Assembly (NCBI GenBank): GCA_037179385.1
Contig: CM074187.1
Location: 4,030,001 to 4,094,000, forward strand
Direction: 5' to 3'
Length of the DNA stretch: 64,000 nt
Source: Holothuria scabra
Lineage: Eukaryota > Echinodermata > Holothuroidea > Aspidochirotida > Holothuriidae
The translations under genes were made by a program, and so were the position numbers. Shown here in pieces: positions 22,880 through 33,298 of this stretch; positions within the stretch are counted from its first letter, which is position 1; the number at the start of each line of letters is the position of its first letter. Under the pieces are notes generated by a model that saw nothing but the letters and a program-made list of their open reading frames with translations, was not told where the DNA came from and made no database searches.

Positions 22880-23720
22880 GGAAAAGGTTGGTCACATCGC
22901 CTAACACCAATGCAGTGTTTCGCACAAAACTGTTTATGATTCCTCACCTTCCACTACATTTTATCCCTTCAAATCTCTCGAAAACATTCCTACATCTTTC
23001 TCTGACAAAACAAAACAAGCGTTGAGAAAAAACTGACATCTAATGCAAGAAATCTTCTCATCTGATTCTTCCTTAACCACAACCTAGATCACTCTTCTCC
23101 AATTCCTGACGTCACTATTTACGTAAGGAGAATTGCCCTACGAATCCGGTACTCCCTGTTAACCCAGTGCATGTAAATGCTGAGAACGCCTGTTGTATGC
23201 ATGGTGTTTGATGTAAAGACCGCACGTAAGCCGCACACAATTTTTTTTTTCGTAGCACAGCTTTGGGAATTGTAAGCTTGTGTTTTCCCTTTCTTGTTCA
23301 CGTTCCCCACGCAGAAAAAAAAATACAGTCTGGTCGTTGACAGATTTGAAAGCAGTTCGAACTATCCAATGGGAGAACCGGATTTCTTTTCCTTTTTATA
23401 TATATATACTATATATACTATATAACGCTAGGGCGACCTGTGCATCAGCCTAGGCGAATTTCAAATCCTCATATAGCATAACAGGTTGATGCTAATCAAA
23501 CGTACCCATCCGACAAACGTGAGAGTATCTCCAGTCTTTAGCCACTTTCCCAAAAGCTGGAGGGGGTAGAGGTTATACTTGCTCTGCACCACTGCTCAAC
23601 AGCTGAACTGAGTCGGACAACTTCCTGAAATGGACAACTTCCTGAAACGGACAAATACCCAATTTTGTTTTTAAACCCACTCAGCATCACTGTAAACAGC
23701 TATGCTGAACAAGCCAATTT
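22880..23720. other. Intergenic, no gene recognised
   Basis: Contains an (AT)n-rich microsatellite at about 23,396-23,425 and CTAGGC-type segments after 23,430. The repeated phrase GGACAACTTCCTGAAA at 23,616-23,650 is a two-copy short tandem. Confidence 0.4.
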
Positions 23721-23726
23721 TAAGAC

Positions 23727-24262
23727 CAAGGAAAATTTCGGATCTTGTCCCAGATCTTGCCGGTTCGTATACATTGGATTATTCCATTATATATAAGGTG
23801 TACATTGTGTGAGCATTAAGTATGCACACAACAGAAGTCTGCATTGCTGTGGTGCGGTAACATTGTACCATCAAAGTCAATATGCTATCAATAAGAAGAT
23901 TAAACGGCATGTTTCGACATATTTCATGCAATAAACACTGGTATATTTCTGTTTCCAACAGGTGATATGCAAGAAACCTTCAAGGTGTTCATCAGATCAT
24001 CGAGCAATTGTAAAGGATGATAATTGTGTCAGATATACGTAGTGTTTATTACACTACTGTAGTGTTTATTACATGAAATATGCCGTTTAATCTTCTTATT
24101 GATAGCATATTGACTTTGATGGTACAACGTTACCGCACCACCGTAATGCAGACTGCTATTGTGTGCACACTTAATGCTCATACAATGGACACCTTATATA
24201 TAATGGAATAATCCAATGTATACGAACCGGCAAGATCTGGGACAAGATCCAAAATTTCCAAG
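23727..24262. mobile_element. Fold-back element with arms of about 205 bp
   Basis: The left arm 23,727-23,939 and right arm 24,060-24,262 are near-perfect reverse complements over their whole length: GGATCTTGTCCCAGATCTTG versus CAAGATCTGGGACAAGATCC, and GATTAAACGGCATGTTTCG versus its diverged mate ATGCCGTTTAATC. The loop is about 120 bp. Strong pairing but no coding capacity. Such a palindrome is typical of a fold-back/MITE-type transposon or of recent inverted duplication. Confidence 0.85.
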
Positions 24263-24312
24263 TGGTTCCACCGGGATTTGATCCGGGGACCTTCAGTCTC
24301 CACCCTCTAAGA
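24262..24312 (-). other. tRNA-like B-box fragment (possible SINE remnant)
   Basis: On the minus strand GGATCAAATCC, flanked by GGTCCCC and GGTGGAACC, resembles the T-arm/B-box (GWTCRANNC) of a tRNA. No A-box was found upstream, so this is not a tRNA gene; it could be a tRNA-derived SINE tail or chance. Confidence 0.35.
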
Positions 24313-24323
24313 AGTTGAGAAAA

Positions 24324-24476
24324 TTCAAAGAAGTTGAGAAAATCAAGACACTTTTCAGTGTACAACCATCCATGGCACAGGTAAAGAAGGAAATTTAAAG
24401 ATTAAAGGTGATGAACCCCAGTAATGGCCGACTAAACCAGCCCATCACAATCTGTCCGGATTCTTCTAGGCCTAGA
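24324..24476 (-). mobile_element. MITE family F3, partial reverse copy
   Basis: The reverse complement reads AATCCGGACAGATTGTGATGG, CGGCCATTACTGGGGTTCAT and CACCTTTAATCTTTAAA, closely matching 60,312-60,400. The far half is missing. Confidence 0.5.
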
Positions 24477-24479
24477 TAT

Positions 24480-25320
24480 GCATGGATAACGTTACTACGT
24501 TATCCACTACGGTCCTGAACTAACCTAGGCTAGGCCTATGCCTATGCCTACGGTATGCTGGTACATAGTAGGCTATATAACGCTACCTGATCCGACCACA
24601 GCTTGTCACTGCAGTCAGTGTCGATTGACTTAGGCTACGTATTGCAAAACCTCAACACTCAAAACGACTTTTTCAACCAAAACCACGGTACTTATTCGTC
24701 AGATACAGCTCTCAGCAAAATATCACTTCTAAATAAAACGGTAGAGGCTCAATCGTACTGAAAATCTTCAACCACCCTAACGTTAGCCCTGCTCAATGTC
24801 AAAATCTGCAGACGATGTTGTTGTTCGTAAGCATTCCAGCGCTTCCATATTTGGGTTGAAAATTTCCCATCATGTACCAATGAGTTTCTGAAAATCCAGT
24901 TATGTCCTGTAAATGACTAATATAAAGGTTTCTAAATCAAAACAATTCATTAGATTTGTTTCAAAATCTGCCTTCAATCAAAATGTTAACTTTTGAAATA
25001 ATTTCTCAAAATTGCACATATCTATACAGATACAGATACAGATACAGATATCTATTATAGGCTAGTTATGAAAATTTTACCTATTTCAAGCATTCGCTGA
25101 AAAGGAGATCAGCTATAACAGCCTACGCAGCTGTTCATGTGTCTTTTGCTTGACTTGCACAGGTAACTGATCTACATGTGTAGATCAGTACTTGTGTAGA
25201 TCATTAGGTCCTTTCTCGAGAGAACTATGGAGAAAAACATCCCTCCAGAATTCTCGAAAACTAGGAAATCCCTTCCCTGGGTCAATGATAGCCCATATTT
25301 ACAACAAGTGGGTTAATTAA
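24480..25320. other. Intergenic, TAGGCC-rich and microsatellite-bearing
   Basis: TAGGCCTA/CCTAGGCTAGGCC segments at about 24,470-24,560 and an (ACAGAT)n microsatellite at about 25,028-25,052. No gene recognised. Confidence 0.45.
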
Positions 25321-25428
25321 AGGTAAAGAGCAGTCCCAAAACTTATTCTGAAGAAAGAGCTAAGTAGCGCAGTTATCGTCTTATTTCTCTTCAAGGTAAA
25401 CAAGCAGTTAAGTTCTGGTAAATATCAC
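25320..25428. repeat. Left half of fold-back family F2, copy 2 (split by BEL)
   Basis: AAAGAGCAGTCCCAAAACTT, TTATTTCTCTTCAAGGTAAA and CAAGCAGTTAAGTTCTGGTA match 13,865-14,020. The match resumes after the BEL element at 31,923 with CACATTTGAAGAG, so this copy was cut by the insertion. Confidence 0.7.
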
Positions 25429-26104
25429 TGTATCGTTGGAGATATTTTTGAAGAGCGCCATCAATTGTTAGTTGTTCAAAATGGACGCTCGCATTAACTT
25501 TTGTTGATGAAGTTGTGAAAACTATTTGGTTGTTTTGAGGGCTTACGAAGTAAGTAGAAGGTTTGGGTATTGGTTTTGAGTTTGAGAGATTATTAAAGGT
25601 TTGTTTGGTACATGCCATGTTCTTAGGGGATAATCTATCGACAAAATAAGCCACATATAAACGTAGAGAATTTCTGCGTGGTTGAAGACTTGCTTCAACT
25701 TGGCTAGGTCATAAAACCGTACTAGGCCTAATCAAACCCGTTGTACTGCATTATTCGCATAACGTTAGTTTGTTGTGTTCGAGTTATCGATCAGCAGTAT
25801 GTGGGGCAGTGTGAATTCTGTGGTGAGTGTTTGGGAAACTCAGTGAATTTGGTGCGGTGTGCTAGTCTATCACTGTTACATTGGTTTCTGAGGTGTGACG
25901 TGTGTTGTGTGATGTGTGCTGCTGTATGGTTTGTGCTTGTTGGGTGATTAGTGTCAGTTTCTTAAATTGTTATGTTTTATTGTTGCAGATTTCGAACAAG
26001 ACCAGACTTAATGTCTTTTTATACACAAGGCGTTAATACAGTTTGAGATTCAAAGTTAACAACCAAGTGAAGGTGTCAGATTAAGTTTCATCTACAACCT
26101 TACA
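25429..26104 (+). repeat. 5' LTR of BEL/Pao element
   Basis: 676 bp, TG at the start and CA at the end. Compared with the 3' LTR it has GATGAAG for GATAAAG, one T fewer at GGTTTTGAG, AGATTATT for AGAGTTTT and one T more at GTCTTTTTATAC. A 68-codon open frame in both LTRs (25,741 and 31,560) has no motif and is not taken as a gene. Confidence 0.93.
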
Positions 26105-26150
26105 TTCGAAATTTCTTGCTAAGTTTCAACGGAAACTGTGTAGTCTCATC

Positions 26151-28073
26151 ATGGAAGAGGCTAAAAAGAAAAGAAGTGTACAAAAAGGGAGCCATGACCA
26201 GAATTATCAGGACTTTGCAAACTGCCATCCAAGAAGGAGCTTCTGTTGAGTACGTGAACATACTCCATAATGACTTATTAGAGGGATGGAAAAAGGTCCA
26301 AAATGCACATGAAGCAGTTCTTATGCTAGGTGACCCTGAGGATGAAGAACAAGAACAATGGATCACTGAATTGGAAGATAGATATAACAAGTCTCACGCC
26401 ATGAGGTAATAAAGTATAGGGCCAAAGACGTTCCTGAGGAGGGTGACAAACCCAGCAAGGGGCCAAAGGTCGGCCTACCCCACATAGGACTGCAGCTAAA
26501 GAAAATGGACTTGCCTAAATTTGAAGGTAACTTGAGAGAATATGCACGATTTAAGGAAGACTTCACCAAATTTGTCATTCCGGTCACCAACGCTGATCAG
26601 GTAACCTTTGCCTTGAGACAAGCATTAGGCCCAGAACCCAGAAAAGTTATTGGGCCCATTGAAGATGATATCAGTAAAATGTGGGAAAGGCTGGATGAGA
26701 AGTATGATGACAAAATTAAATTAGTAGATGTAATAGTGAATGACATCGAAAGGAAACGTGAGGTCAAAGATGGGGAAAGTAGAAAGTTGGTGGCATTCAT
26801 AGATGATGTCGAAACAACAAGTTACAACGACTTAAAAAGGGCTGGACTTGAGAAGGAGATGTCCAACTCCAGAGTAGTGGGAGAAATTGAACGCAAGTTG
26901 CCACCTTCAGTATTTGGCAGATGGGTAAGACATATGCACGAGGATAAGAATAATATTGATAAGACTGACAGGCTTCCAGATCTGTTAAAGTTCCTTGTTA
27001 AGGAGAGAAGAAGTTCGGAATACTCGATGGAGGGTATAAGAAGTAGCCACACCTCAAAGGCTGTGTTGCATGCGGTTGAAGTTGAATTGCCTAAGATAGT
27101 GACAAGCTGTGTGATTCACAAGAGATCGCAACATAGCACTGAGCTTTGTCGTACATACTTGGCAAAAACTGCAGAGGAAAGGATGAAGGTAATTAGAGAG
27201 AATAAAGCTTGCTTCTGTTGTCTGGGCACTGGCCACACAGTGGCCAGGTGCAATAGAAAAAGGCAGTGTGGTGTAGAGGGATGTACTAGACTTCACCACA
27301 ACAGTCTTCACCGCAAGGAGGAATCTGATGGTACAATGGAGAGAGGAGACACCTCGGGTGGGAAAGGTAACACACCTTTAGTCTTCTCTGTTCAGAATGG
27401 AATGCAGACAAGTACTGACCCATGCTTGCTGCAATTGATGGAGGTTAAGAGTAGGCATGGATGTCTTGTAACTTTATGGGACAGTTGTGCAACTGCATCA
27501 CTTATTACCTTTGCTGCAGCTGGCAAAATTAATGCCAAGGGTTCTCCAGTCAGAGTTCAAATGACTAAAGTAGGGGGCACGACAGAAATTATTGACAGCC
27601 TCAAATACAGGGTCCCGCTTATCGACAAGAAGGGGAATACATGCAATATAGAGGCCTATGGGATCGATTGCATTACTGCAAAGGTGGCAAACAAAGATTT
27701 AACTCACTTGGCAAAATTGTTTAAAGGAGTCTCTGCAGAAGAAGTTAGCAGGCCAAGTGGAGAAGTGGAATTGTTGGTGGGATATGAGTATGCAGGGTAC
27801 CACCCAGTGAAGTCACAGGCGTGTGGCCACCTTGTCCTACTAGAAAACCAGTTCGGCCGATGTATTAGTGGGTCTCATCCCTCACTGGAGCGGGAACAAG
27901 CCGTGGGGATCCACATCCATCATATCAAAACTACGAAGTTTGATGAATTTCTTTCCATCGAAAGCATGGGTATCAGTTGTGTACCAAGGTGTGGTGGCTG
28001 CAAATGTGGCAAAATGTCCAGTGGGATCAAGGAATCTTACACTGCAGGAAGAGAGGGAGCTACACCTTATTGA
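26151..28073 (+). CDS. gag: BEL/Pao gag-protease region
   Basis: Capsid/nucleocapsid precursor followed by the aspartic protease. The likely start is the ATG at 26,151, which shares its frame with the main open stretch from 26,505. Between about 26,186 and 26,405 the reading lies in another frame, so two compensating indels are needed, the first at an A5 run. Zinc knuckles are visible: CFCCLGTGHTVARC (CX2CX4HX4C, about nt 27,210) and a second Cys/His group, CGVEGC...HH..LH, as is usual for BEL gag. The protease motif is WDSCATASLI near nt 27,478, with DSC for the common DSG/DTG. Conserved FGRCISG and CVPRCGGCKCGK segments lead into pol. Confidence 0.8.
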
Positions 28074-31062
28074 AAGCAACATGACCTGTATTGATGGAAG
28101 ATGGGTGGCAAAATACCCCTGGATAAAAAACCCAAAAGACCTTCCAGATAATCGAGAGGTGGCTGTGGCAACCCTAAAATCACTGGAGAAGAGGCTGTGG
28201 AGAGACCCAGACAAAGCCAAAGCATATGGTATGCAGATAGATGACATGTTACAAAGGGGCGTGGCGAGAGAAATCAGTAAGGAAGAATTAAAGGACTATA
28301 AAGGACCTGTACATTACATTGCACACCATGCTGTGGAAAAACCGGAAAGTGAGAGCACTCCGCTCCGTATTGTATTTAACAGCAGTGCTAATTACAGAGG
28401 TCATGTCTTGAACGAATATTGGGCAAAGGGGCCAGATCTAGTGAACAACCTTCTCTCCGTGCTCTTGAGGTTCAGAGAAGAAAATAATGCTCTTGTGGGG
28501 GACATACGAAAGATGTTCCACAGTGTTGCAATTTCGTTGCAGGACCAACACTGTCACCGTTTCCTGTGGAGGGGAATGAACCCTGCCATACCCCCTAAGA
28601 CGTTTTGTGTAACTGCTGTGAACTTTGGTGATCGGCCATCCGCCACTATAGCAACAGTGGCACTGAGAAAGACAGCAGAGGGAGAGAAAACACGACTTCC
28701 AGAGGCAGCAGAAACCGTTCTGACAAATGTGTATATGGATGACATTCTTGAGTGCGTACCGTTAGAAAGTGAAGCGGTGCAAAGAGCTCACGAAATAGAA
28801 GAGCTGCTTGAACATGGCAACTTCTCCGTTAAGAAATGGACCTTCTCAGGCAAGGGCAATGATGGGGAATCATGGGTGCCAAAGAACGAAAAGGTGCTGG
28901 GCATCAGCTGGGAGCCAGGAGAAGACGTGCTCTCATTCAGTGACAATGTAGAGACATTCAAGGAAGTGCCAGAGATATTAACGAAGAGAATTTGTCTGAG
29001 CAAGATAAATTCAGTGTATGATCCTTTGGGACTGCTTACACCAGTAACAGTTCGAGCTAAAAATCCTGCTCAGAAAATTATGGGGAGCGAAACTGGAATG
29101 GGACGAACCCTAAGTGATACAGCAAGGGCAGACTGGGTTAAGTTGTTTGAAGATTTGAGTAACAGCTCACAACTGGAGTTCAAACGATGTGTAAAGCCGC
29201 TCAACGCAGAGCCAGGAGTCTTACCTACCCTGGTTATGTTCTCTGATGCATCGGAACAGGCCCTTGGGACGGCAGCCTATATTAGATACAAGATGCAAGA
29301 TGGTCAGTATGCATCACAACTTGTGTCCAGCAAGAGCAGGGTGGCACCAATCGAAATTGTCAGTATCGTTCGATTGGAGCTTAGTGCAGCAGTAATGAGC
29401 AAGAGATTGGCGAGTTACATCCTGAAAGAGATGCGGATTGACTTTGACAAAGTGTTTTATATTGTTGACAGTGAAATTGTCAGGGCGATGATACAAAAGG
29501 AAAGTTATGGATACAAAACATTTGCTGCAACCAGAATTGGCGAAATTAGGCAAGAGACTGAACCAAATGACTGGTGGTGGTGCAAAGGTGAATTGAATGT
29601 GGCAGACTTCGTTACAAGGGGTAGAATGCCGCAGGAAATTTCAACAAGTAGTACATGGCAAAGGGGTCCTGAGTTCCTGACACTTCCTTTTGAACAGTGG
29701 CCTATTAGTCAGGGATGTAACGAAAAAACCCTGCCAGAGAGAGTGAAGGTCGTAATGGTTGAAGATGTCAATGAAATTGATACACTGGCAAACAGAATCA
29801 ACATCAGAAAATACAGCAGTTATAACAGGCTGTTAAGGGTAACGGCCAGAGTTCTGTCACTATACAGCAAAAGAAAGCTCAATGGTCCAGTGGGTGAACC
29901 TACTGCCGAGGAGATATGTAGGGCGGAAGTGTTTTGGGTGAGAGAAGCCCAGAGACCAATGTTGAGACTATTTGAAGAGAACTTGAGCCAGTTTAACAAG
30001 TTGTATGCTCGGCTTGGCCCTAGAAAACGTGAAGATGGGATTATTGTTGTTGGGGCCAGAATTAAAGAGCATGTTCACTTTAGCTACAACAAGGAGGAGG
30101 TAGCATTGTTGCCAGAAAATCACCCTTTCTCAAGGTTGTATGCCATGAATGCACATGGTAGAGGACACTTGGGCATTCAGTCAACAGTCTCAAAGATTCG
30201 TTCCCGATACTGGATTATAGGCGTCCAGAGAATGGTCAAAGGCATTAAATACCATTGCGTGACATGCAGACGTTATGAAAGGAAACTGGCTGGACAACAG
30301 ATGGCACCTCTCCCAATAAAACGGCTAAAGCCATCTCCGCCATGGATGTATGTGGGCGTAGACCTATTTGGTCCATTTACAACCAGAGGAGAAGTAAACA
30401 AGCGGGCCAGAGGTAAAGCCTATGGTGTTATTTTCAACTGCCTTGTCATAAGAGCCGTTTACCTTGATGTGGCAGCTGATTATGGGGCAGATGCATTTCT
30501 GCAAGTAATGAGGAGGTTTGTGACGGTTCGAGGATATCCAGAGGAGATTTTCAGTGACTCCGGCACACAGCTTAGTGCCGCAGCAACTCAGCTTAAAGGG
30601 TTTGGAGCTGAGAATGGGATAACTTGGAAGTTTTCCACCCCAGACGCCCCGTGGCAAAATGGTGCAACAGAGAGCTTAATCAGAGGGGTCAAGAAAGCGC
30701 TGCAACATTCTATTGGAGACCAGGTGTTGATGTACAGTGAACTTCAAACTGTAATGTATGAGGTGGCAAATTTAATAAACGAAAGACCAATTGGGCGACA
30801 TCCGACGGAGCCTGAGGATGGTTCATATCTCTGTCCAAATGATCTTTTGCTGGGAAGGTCATCTATTAGGGTACCAGATGGGCCATTTAGTGACAATGTG
30901 AGCCCAAAACAGAGGTTGCAATTCATTCAAAGTCTTGTGAATGGGTTTTGGAGAAAATGGACACGTGATTATTTTCCATCGCTAATAGTTAGGCAAAAGT
31001 GGCATACTGTTAAACGCAATCTCCAGAAGGGGATGTTGTGTTGGTTTAGGATGCCAGCGTAG
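27868..31062 (+). CDS. pol: BEL/Pao pol: RT, RNase H, integrase
   Basis: The open frame is 1064 codons; the true pol reading probably enters this frame at the A4 run 28,011-28,014, so the first 50 or so residues after the ATG are in the wrong frame. RT: LVGDIRKMFHSV and VYMDDILE (catalytic YMDD near residue 289). RNase H: FSDAS, RLELSA, YIVDSE and NVADFVTRG. Integrase: an HHCC zinc site, HGRGHLGIQSTVSK through HCVTCRR (about 763-800), then the DDE core YVGVDLFGP, EEIFSDSGTQ and NGATESL. The frame ends early: the usual C-terminal domain continues in another frame past the G4 run at 31,029-31,032, as far as 31,226, and contains a TAG at 31,047. RT makes cDNA; integrase inserts it. Confidence 0.9.
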   Translation: MGLIPHWSGNKPWGSTSIISKLRSLMNFFPSKAWVSVVYQGVVAANVAKCPVGSRNLTLQEERELHLIESNMTCIDGRWVAKYPWIKNPKDLPDNREVAVATLKSLEKRLWRDPDKAKAYGMQIDDMLQRGVAREISKEELKDYKGPVHYIAHHAVEKPESESTPLRIVFNSSANYRGHVLNEYWAKGPDLVNNLLSVLLRFREENNALVGDIRKMFHSVAISLQDQHCHRFLWRGMNPAIPPKTFCVTAVNFGDRPSATIATVALRKTAEGEKTRLPEAAETVLTNVYMDDILECVPLESEAVQRAHEIEELLEHGNFSVKKWTFSGKGNDGESWVPKNEKVLGISWEPGEDVLSFSDNVETFKEVPEILTKRICLSKINSVYDPLGLLTPVTVRAKNPAQKIMGSETGMGRTLSDTARADWVKLFEDLSNSSQLEFKRCVKPLNAEPGVLPTLVMFSDASEQALGTAAYIRYKMQDGQYASQLVSSKSRVAPIEIVSIVRLELSAAVMSKRLASYILKEMRIDFDKVFYIVDSEIVRAMIQKESYGYKTFAATRIGEIRQETEPNDWWWCKGELNVADFVTRGRMPQEISTSSTWQRGPEFLTLPFEQWPISQGCNEKTLPERVKVVMVEDVNEIDTLANRINIRKYSSYNRLLRVTARVLSLYSKRKLNGPVGEPTAEEICRAEVFWVREAQRPMLRLFEENLSQFNKLYARLGPRKREDGIIVVGARIKEHVHFSYNKEEVALLPENHPFSRLYAMNAHGRGHLGIQSTVSKIRSRYWIIGVQRMVKGIKYHCVTCRRYERKLAGQQMAPLPIKRLKPSPPWMYVGVDLFGPFTTRGEVNKRARGKAYGVIFNCLVIRAVYLDVAADYGADAFLQVMRRFVTVRGYPEEIFSDSGTQLSAAATQLKGFGAENGITWKFSTPDAPWQNGATESLIRGVKKALQHSIGDQVLMYSELQTVMYEVANLINERPIGRHPTEPEDGSYLCPNDLLLGRSSIRVPDGPFSDNVSPKQRLQFIQSLVNGFWRKWTRDYFPSLIVRQKWHTVKRNLQKGMLCWFRMPA

Positions 31063-31226
31063 TTAGGCGTAAATGGCGTTTGGGCGTTATTACTGAAGTC
31101 TACCCAGATGAAGCTGGCAAAGTCCGCAATGTTCAGGTGAAAGTATGTAAAGGCAATGGTGGTCAATCTAGTATTAAGCGGGCTGCCCAAAGGTTGGTTG
31201 TATTGGTTCCCGTGGGTGTAAATTAG
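31032..31226 (+). pseudogene. Frameshifted C-terminal tail of pol
   Basis: After the G4 run at 31,029-31,032 the third frame stays open except for one TAG (31,047-31,049). It encodes VVRRKWRLGVITEVYP and VRNVQVKV, the small basic beta-rich domain that ends BEL/Pao integrases, then stops at TAG 31,224-31,226, about 20 bp before the 3' LTR. One indel and one substitution separate it from pol. Confidence 0.75.
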
Positions 31227-31232
31227 AGTACT

Positions 31233-31246
31233 TTTGGTGGGGGGAG
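31233..31246 (+). promoter_or_regulatory. Polypurine tract
   Basis: TTGGTGGGGGGAG directly abuts the TG of the 3' LTR, the place where plus-strand synthesis is primed in LTR elements. Confidence 0.75.
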
Positions 31247-31922
31247 TGTATCGTTGGAGATATTTTTGAAGAGCGCCATCAATTGTTAGTTGTTCAAAAT
31301 GGACGCTCGCATTAACTTTTGTTGATAAAGTTGTGAAAACTATTTGGTTGTTTTGAGGGCTTACGAAGTAAGTAGAAGGTTTGGGTATTGGTTTTTGAGT
31401 TTGAGAGAGTTTTAAAGGTTTGTTTGGTACATGCCATGTTCTTAGGGGATAATCTATCGACAAAATAAGCCACATATAAACGTAGAGAATTTCTGCGTGG
31501 TTGAAGACTTGCTTCAACTTGGCTAGGTCATAAAACCGTACTAGGCCTAATCAAACCCGTTGTACTGCATTATTCGCATAACGTTAGTTTGTTGTGTTCG
31601 AGTTATCGATCAGCAGTATGTGGGGCAGTGTGAATTCTGTGGTGAGTGTTTGGGAAACTCAGTGAATTTGGTGCGGTGTGCTAGTCTATCACTGTTACAT
31701 TGGTTTCTGAGGTGTGACGTGTGTTGTGTGATGTGTGCTGCTGTATGGTTTGTGCTTGTTGGGTGATTAGTGTCAGTTTCTTAAATTGTTATGTTTTATT
31801 GTTGCAGATTTCGAACAAGACCAGACTTAATGTCTTTTATACACAAGGCGTTAATACAGTTTGAGATTCAAAGTTAACAACCAAGTGAAGGTGTCAGATT
31901 AAGTTTCATCTACAACCTTACA
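31247..31922 (+). repeat. 3' LTR of BEL/Pao element
   Basis: 676 bp, almost identical to the 5' LTR, ending CTTACA and followed by the target duplicate ATCAC. Confidence 0.93.
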
Positions 31923-32030
31923 ATCACATTTGAAGAGAAAAAACATTTTTTCACGTGACTCCCAACAGCCAATCATGAAACTGGACAGTCTACTATACAC
32001 TAGTTCAGTTTGGGATGACCCCCTGCCTTT
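31923..32030. repeat. Right half of fold-back family F2, copy 2
   Basis: ATCACATTTGAAGAG, CACGTGACTCCCAACAGCC and AATCATGAAACTGGACAGTC match 14,017-14,080. Together with 25,320-25,428 it rebuilds the interrupted copy. Confidence 0.75.
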
Positions 32031-32339
32031 AACCTTCGTGCTAAGTATCAAGAAGGAGATGTTTATTCGCACAGACAGGGATTATATCAATGGAATGACA
32101 TTACCTATTATATTACCTATGATTTCAAACCATTGTGGAAGTAAAGTAATGACCAGCGGAAGGATCAACATAGTATTCCCCCTCTACAGACATTAGATGG
32201 TAAATATGCCAATAGTGACAGGGATAAGGCCGAGGCTCAGTGTTTTCACAACAGAGCCAAAGGCGGATATAAGGAAATTTGTTTGGGGCGGCAAATGTCT
32301 ATAAAAGTATCAGGGGTTTCGTGCACAAATGCTTTCTTC

Positions 32340-32560
32340 TTTGGGGGAGGATCATTAGAATTGGTGACTGACTGCCCGAAAGGCTATCTAAGCGGAGCGC
32401 CACCATCAGTTGGCGCTGAGCGTACAGAAAATTTTGAAAAATCGCAAACTCTCAAATAGCCGGAAATTGCATTTGCCAGGCTTGTAAGTAGAATTTAAGC
32501 AGTAGTTATTTTGAGCTATCCTTTGCAATAAAATCTCCATTTTAATAAAAAGAAAATCAA
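32340..32560. repeat. GCGCC-ACCATCA-GTTGGCGC dispersed repeat, copy
   Basis: GCGCCACCATCAGTTGGCGC, GAGCGTACAGAAAATTTTG, then CCGGAAATTGCATTTGCCAG and TTATTTTGAGCTATCCTTTG. The same order occurs at 41,335/42,825-42,950, with pieces at 44,107, 41,150 and 46,110. Confidence 0.5.
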
Positions 32561-32702
32561 ATTGCAAAATGATCAGAAAATTACCAGATATAATGTACGT
32601 ACTGGCTCCTTTACAGGACGATGTGACATTTTATCATTTTCTTTGTTGCAAAGTAAAATCTCCATTAAAAAGAATAGACTAGAACCAAATTTTTGTTTAA
32701 TA

Positions 32703-33155
32703 TGTTAAAGACGAACATATTCTGAGCACTCTGGTGAAGTTTTCATCCATTTCTAATGTTCGATTCTCGAGATATTAGCAACTGAAATCGACACATCTTC
32801 TACAAAAGATAAACTTGAACGAAGCAGGTGCTATGTCATGTATTCATATTAATGGTCAATGTTTTGTTTTGTTTTTAATTTATTTTTGATCCTGCTGTTT
32901 GATCTTGAATCGATTAGGGATGTACTTATGGTTACAACATATCACAATGAAATTGTATAAATATGATGTTAACTTTTAGAGAAAAACAAAAAACATATTC
33001 ATCAATGTGAATACATGACATCACGTCTACTTGTTGCAAGTTCCCTCTTTGTAGAAAATAAGTCAACTTCAATTCTAATATATCGAGAACCAAACATGGG
33101 AAATGATTAAATGCCTAGAATATGTTCCTTTTCAAAATATCAAACATAAATTTGT
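32703..33155. mobile_element. Fold-back element (arms of about 170 bp)
   Basis: The left arm (GAACATATTCTGAGCA, TTCTCGAGATATTAG, TTCTACAAAAGATAAACTTG, TGTCATGTATTCA) is mirrored in the right arm from 33,155 back to about 32,985. The blocks GAACTTG...ATGACATCA and the TTTTGTTTTG centre resemble family F1, so it may be a distant member. Confidence 0.65.
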
Positions 33156-33298
33156 TCTGGAATATTTTGTTTCAAGGAGCTGCACACCGTTGGAAATAAA
33201 TTATTGAAATCATAACTTTTCGAATCATATTAACTCATATGACCAGTGTTCGAATGGGCCTTTAAACCTGAACCGGCCACACAGAAGCATTGGTGGCG

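Larger units (their letters stand above)
25429..31922 (+). mobile_element. BEL/Pao LTR retrotransposon, nearly complete
   Basis: The 6494-bp element is bounded by two 676-bp LTRs (25,429-26,104 and 31,247-31,922) that start TGTATCG and end CTTACA, flanked by a perfect 5-bp duplication ATCAC (25,424-25,428 and 31,923-31,927). The order gag, protease, RT, RNase H, integrase is that of BEL/Pao. A purine tract (GGTGGGGGGAG) precedes the 3' LTR. I saw no usual TGG primer-binding start after the 5' LTR. The LTRs differ by about three substitutions and two one-base indels, so insertion was recent. Yet the coding region has several single-base frame breaks (26,182-26,186, about 26,400, 28,011-28,014, 31,029-31,032) and one TAG at 31,047. 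Confidence 0.93.

Noticed and set aside
22720..23025. Open frame with a His-Thr run
   Set aside because: It is the translation of the (CA)n microsatellite at the end of copy B.
25741..25947. 68-codon open frame repeated in both LTRs (also 31,560-31,766)
   Set aside because: Identical only because the LTRs are duplicated; no motif, and it lies in the regulatory repeat.
26116..26409. Separate 97-codon protein upstream of gag
   Set aside because: Its ATG is out of place; the content is part of gag shifted by two compensating indels, with the likelier start at 26,151.
28011..28014. Programmed +1 frameshift between protease and RT
   Set aside because: Possible, but a single extra A in a run, with other homopolymer breaks nearby, is better explained by indel error or mutation.
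30969..31517. 182-codon minus-strand open frame across the pol-LTR border
   Set aside because: It crosses the pol end, the purine tract and the LTR, has no motif, and is a chance reading.
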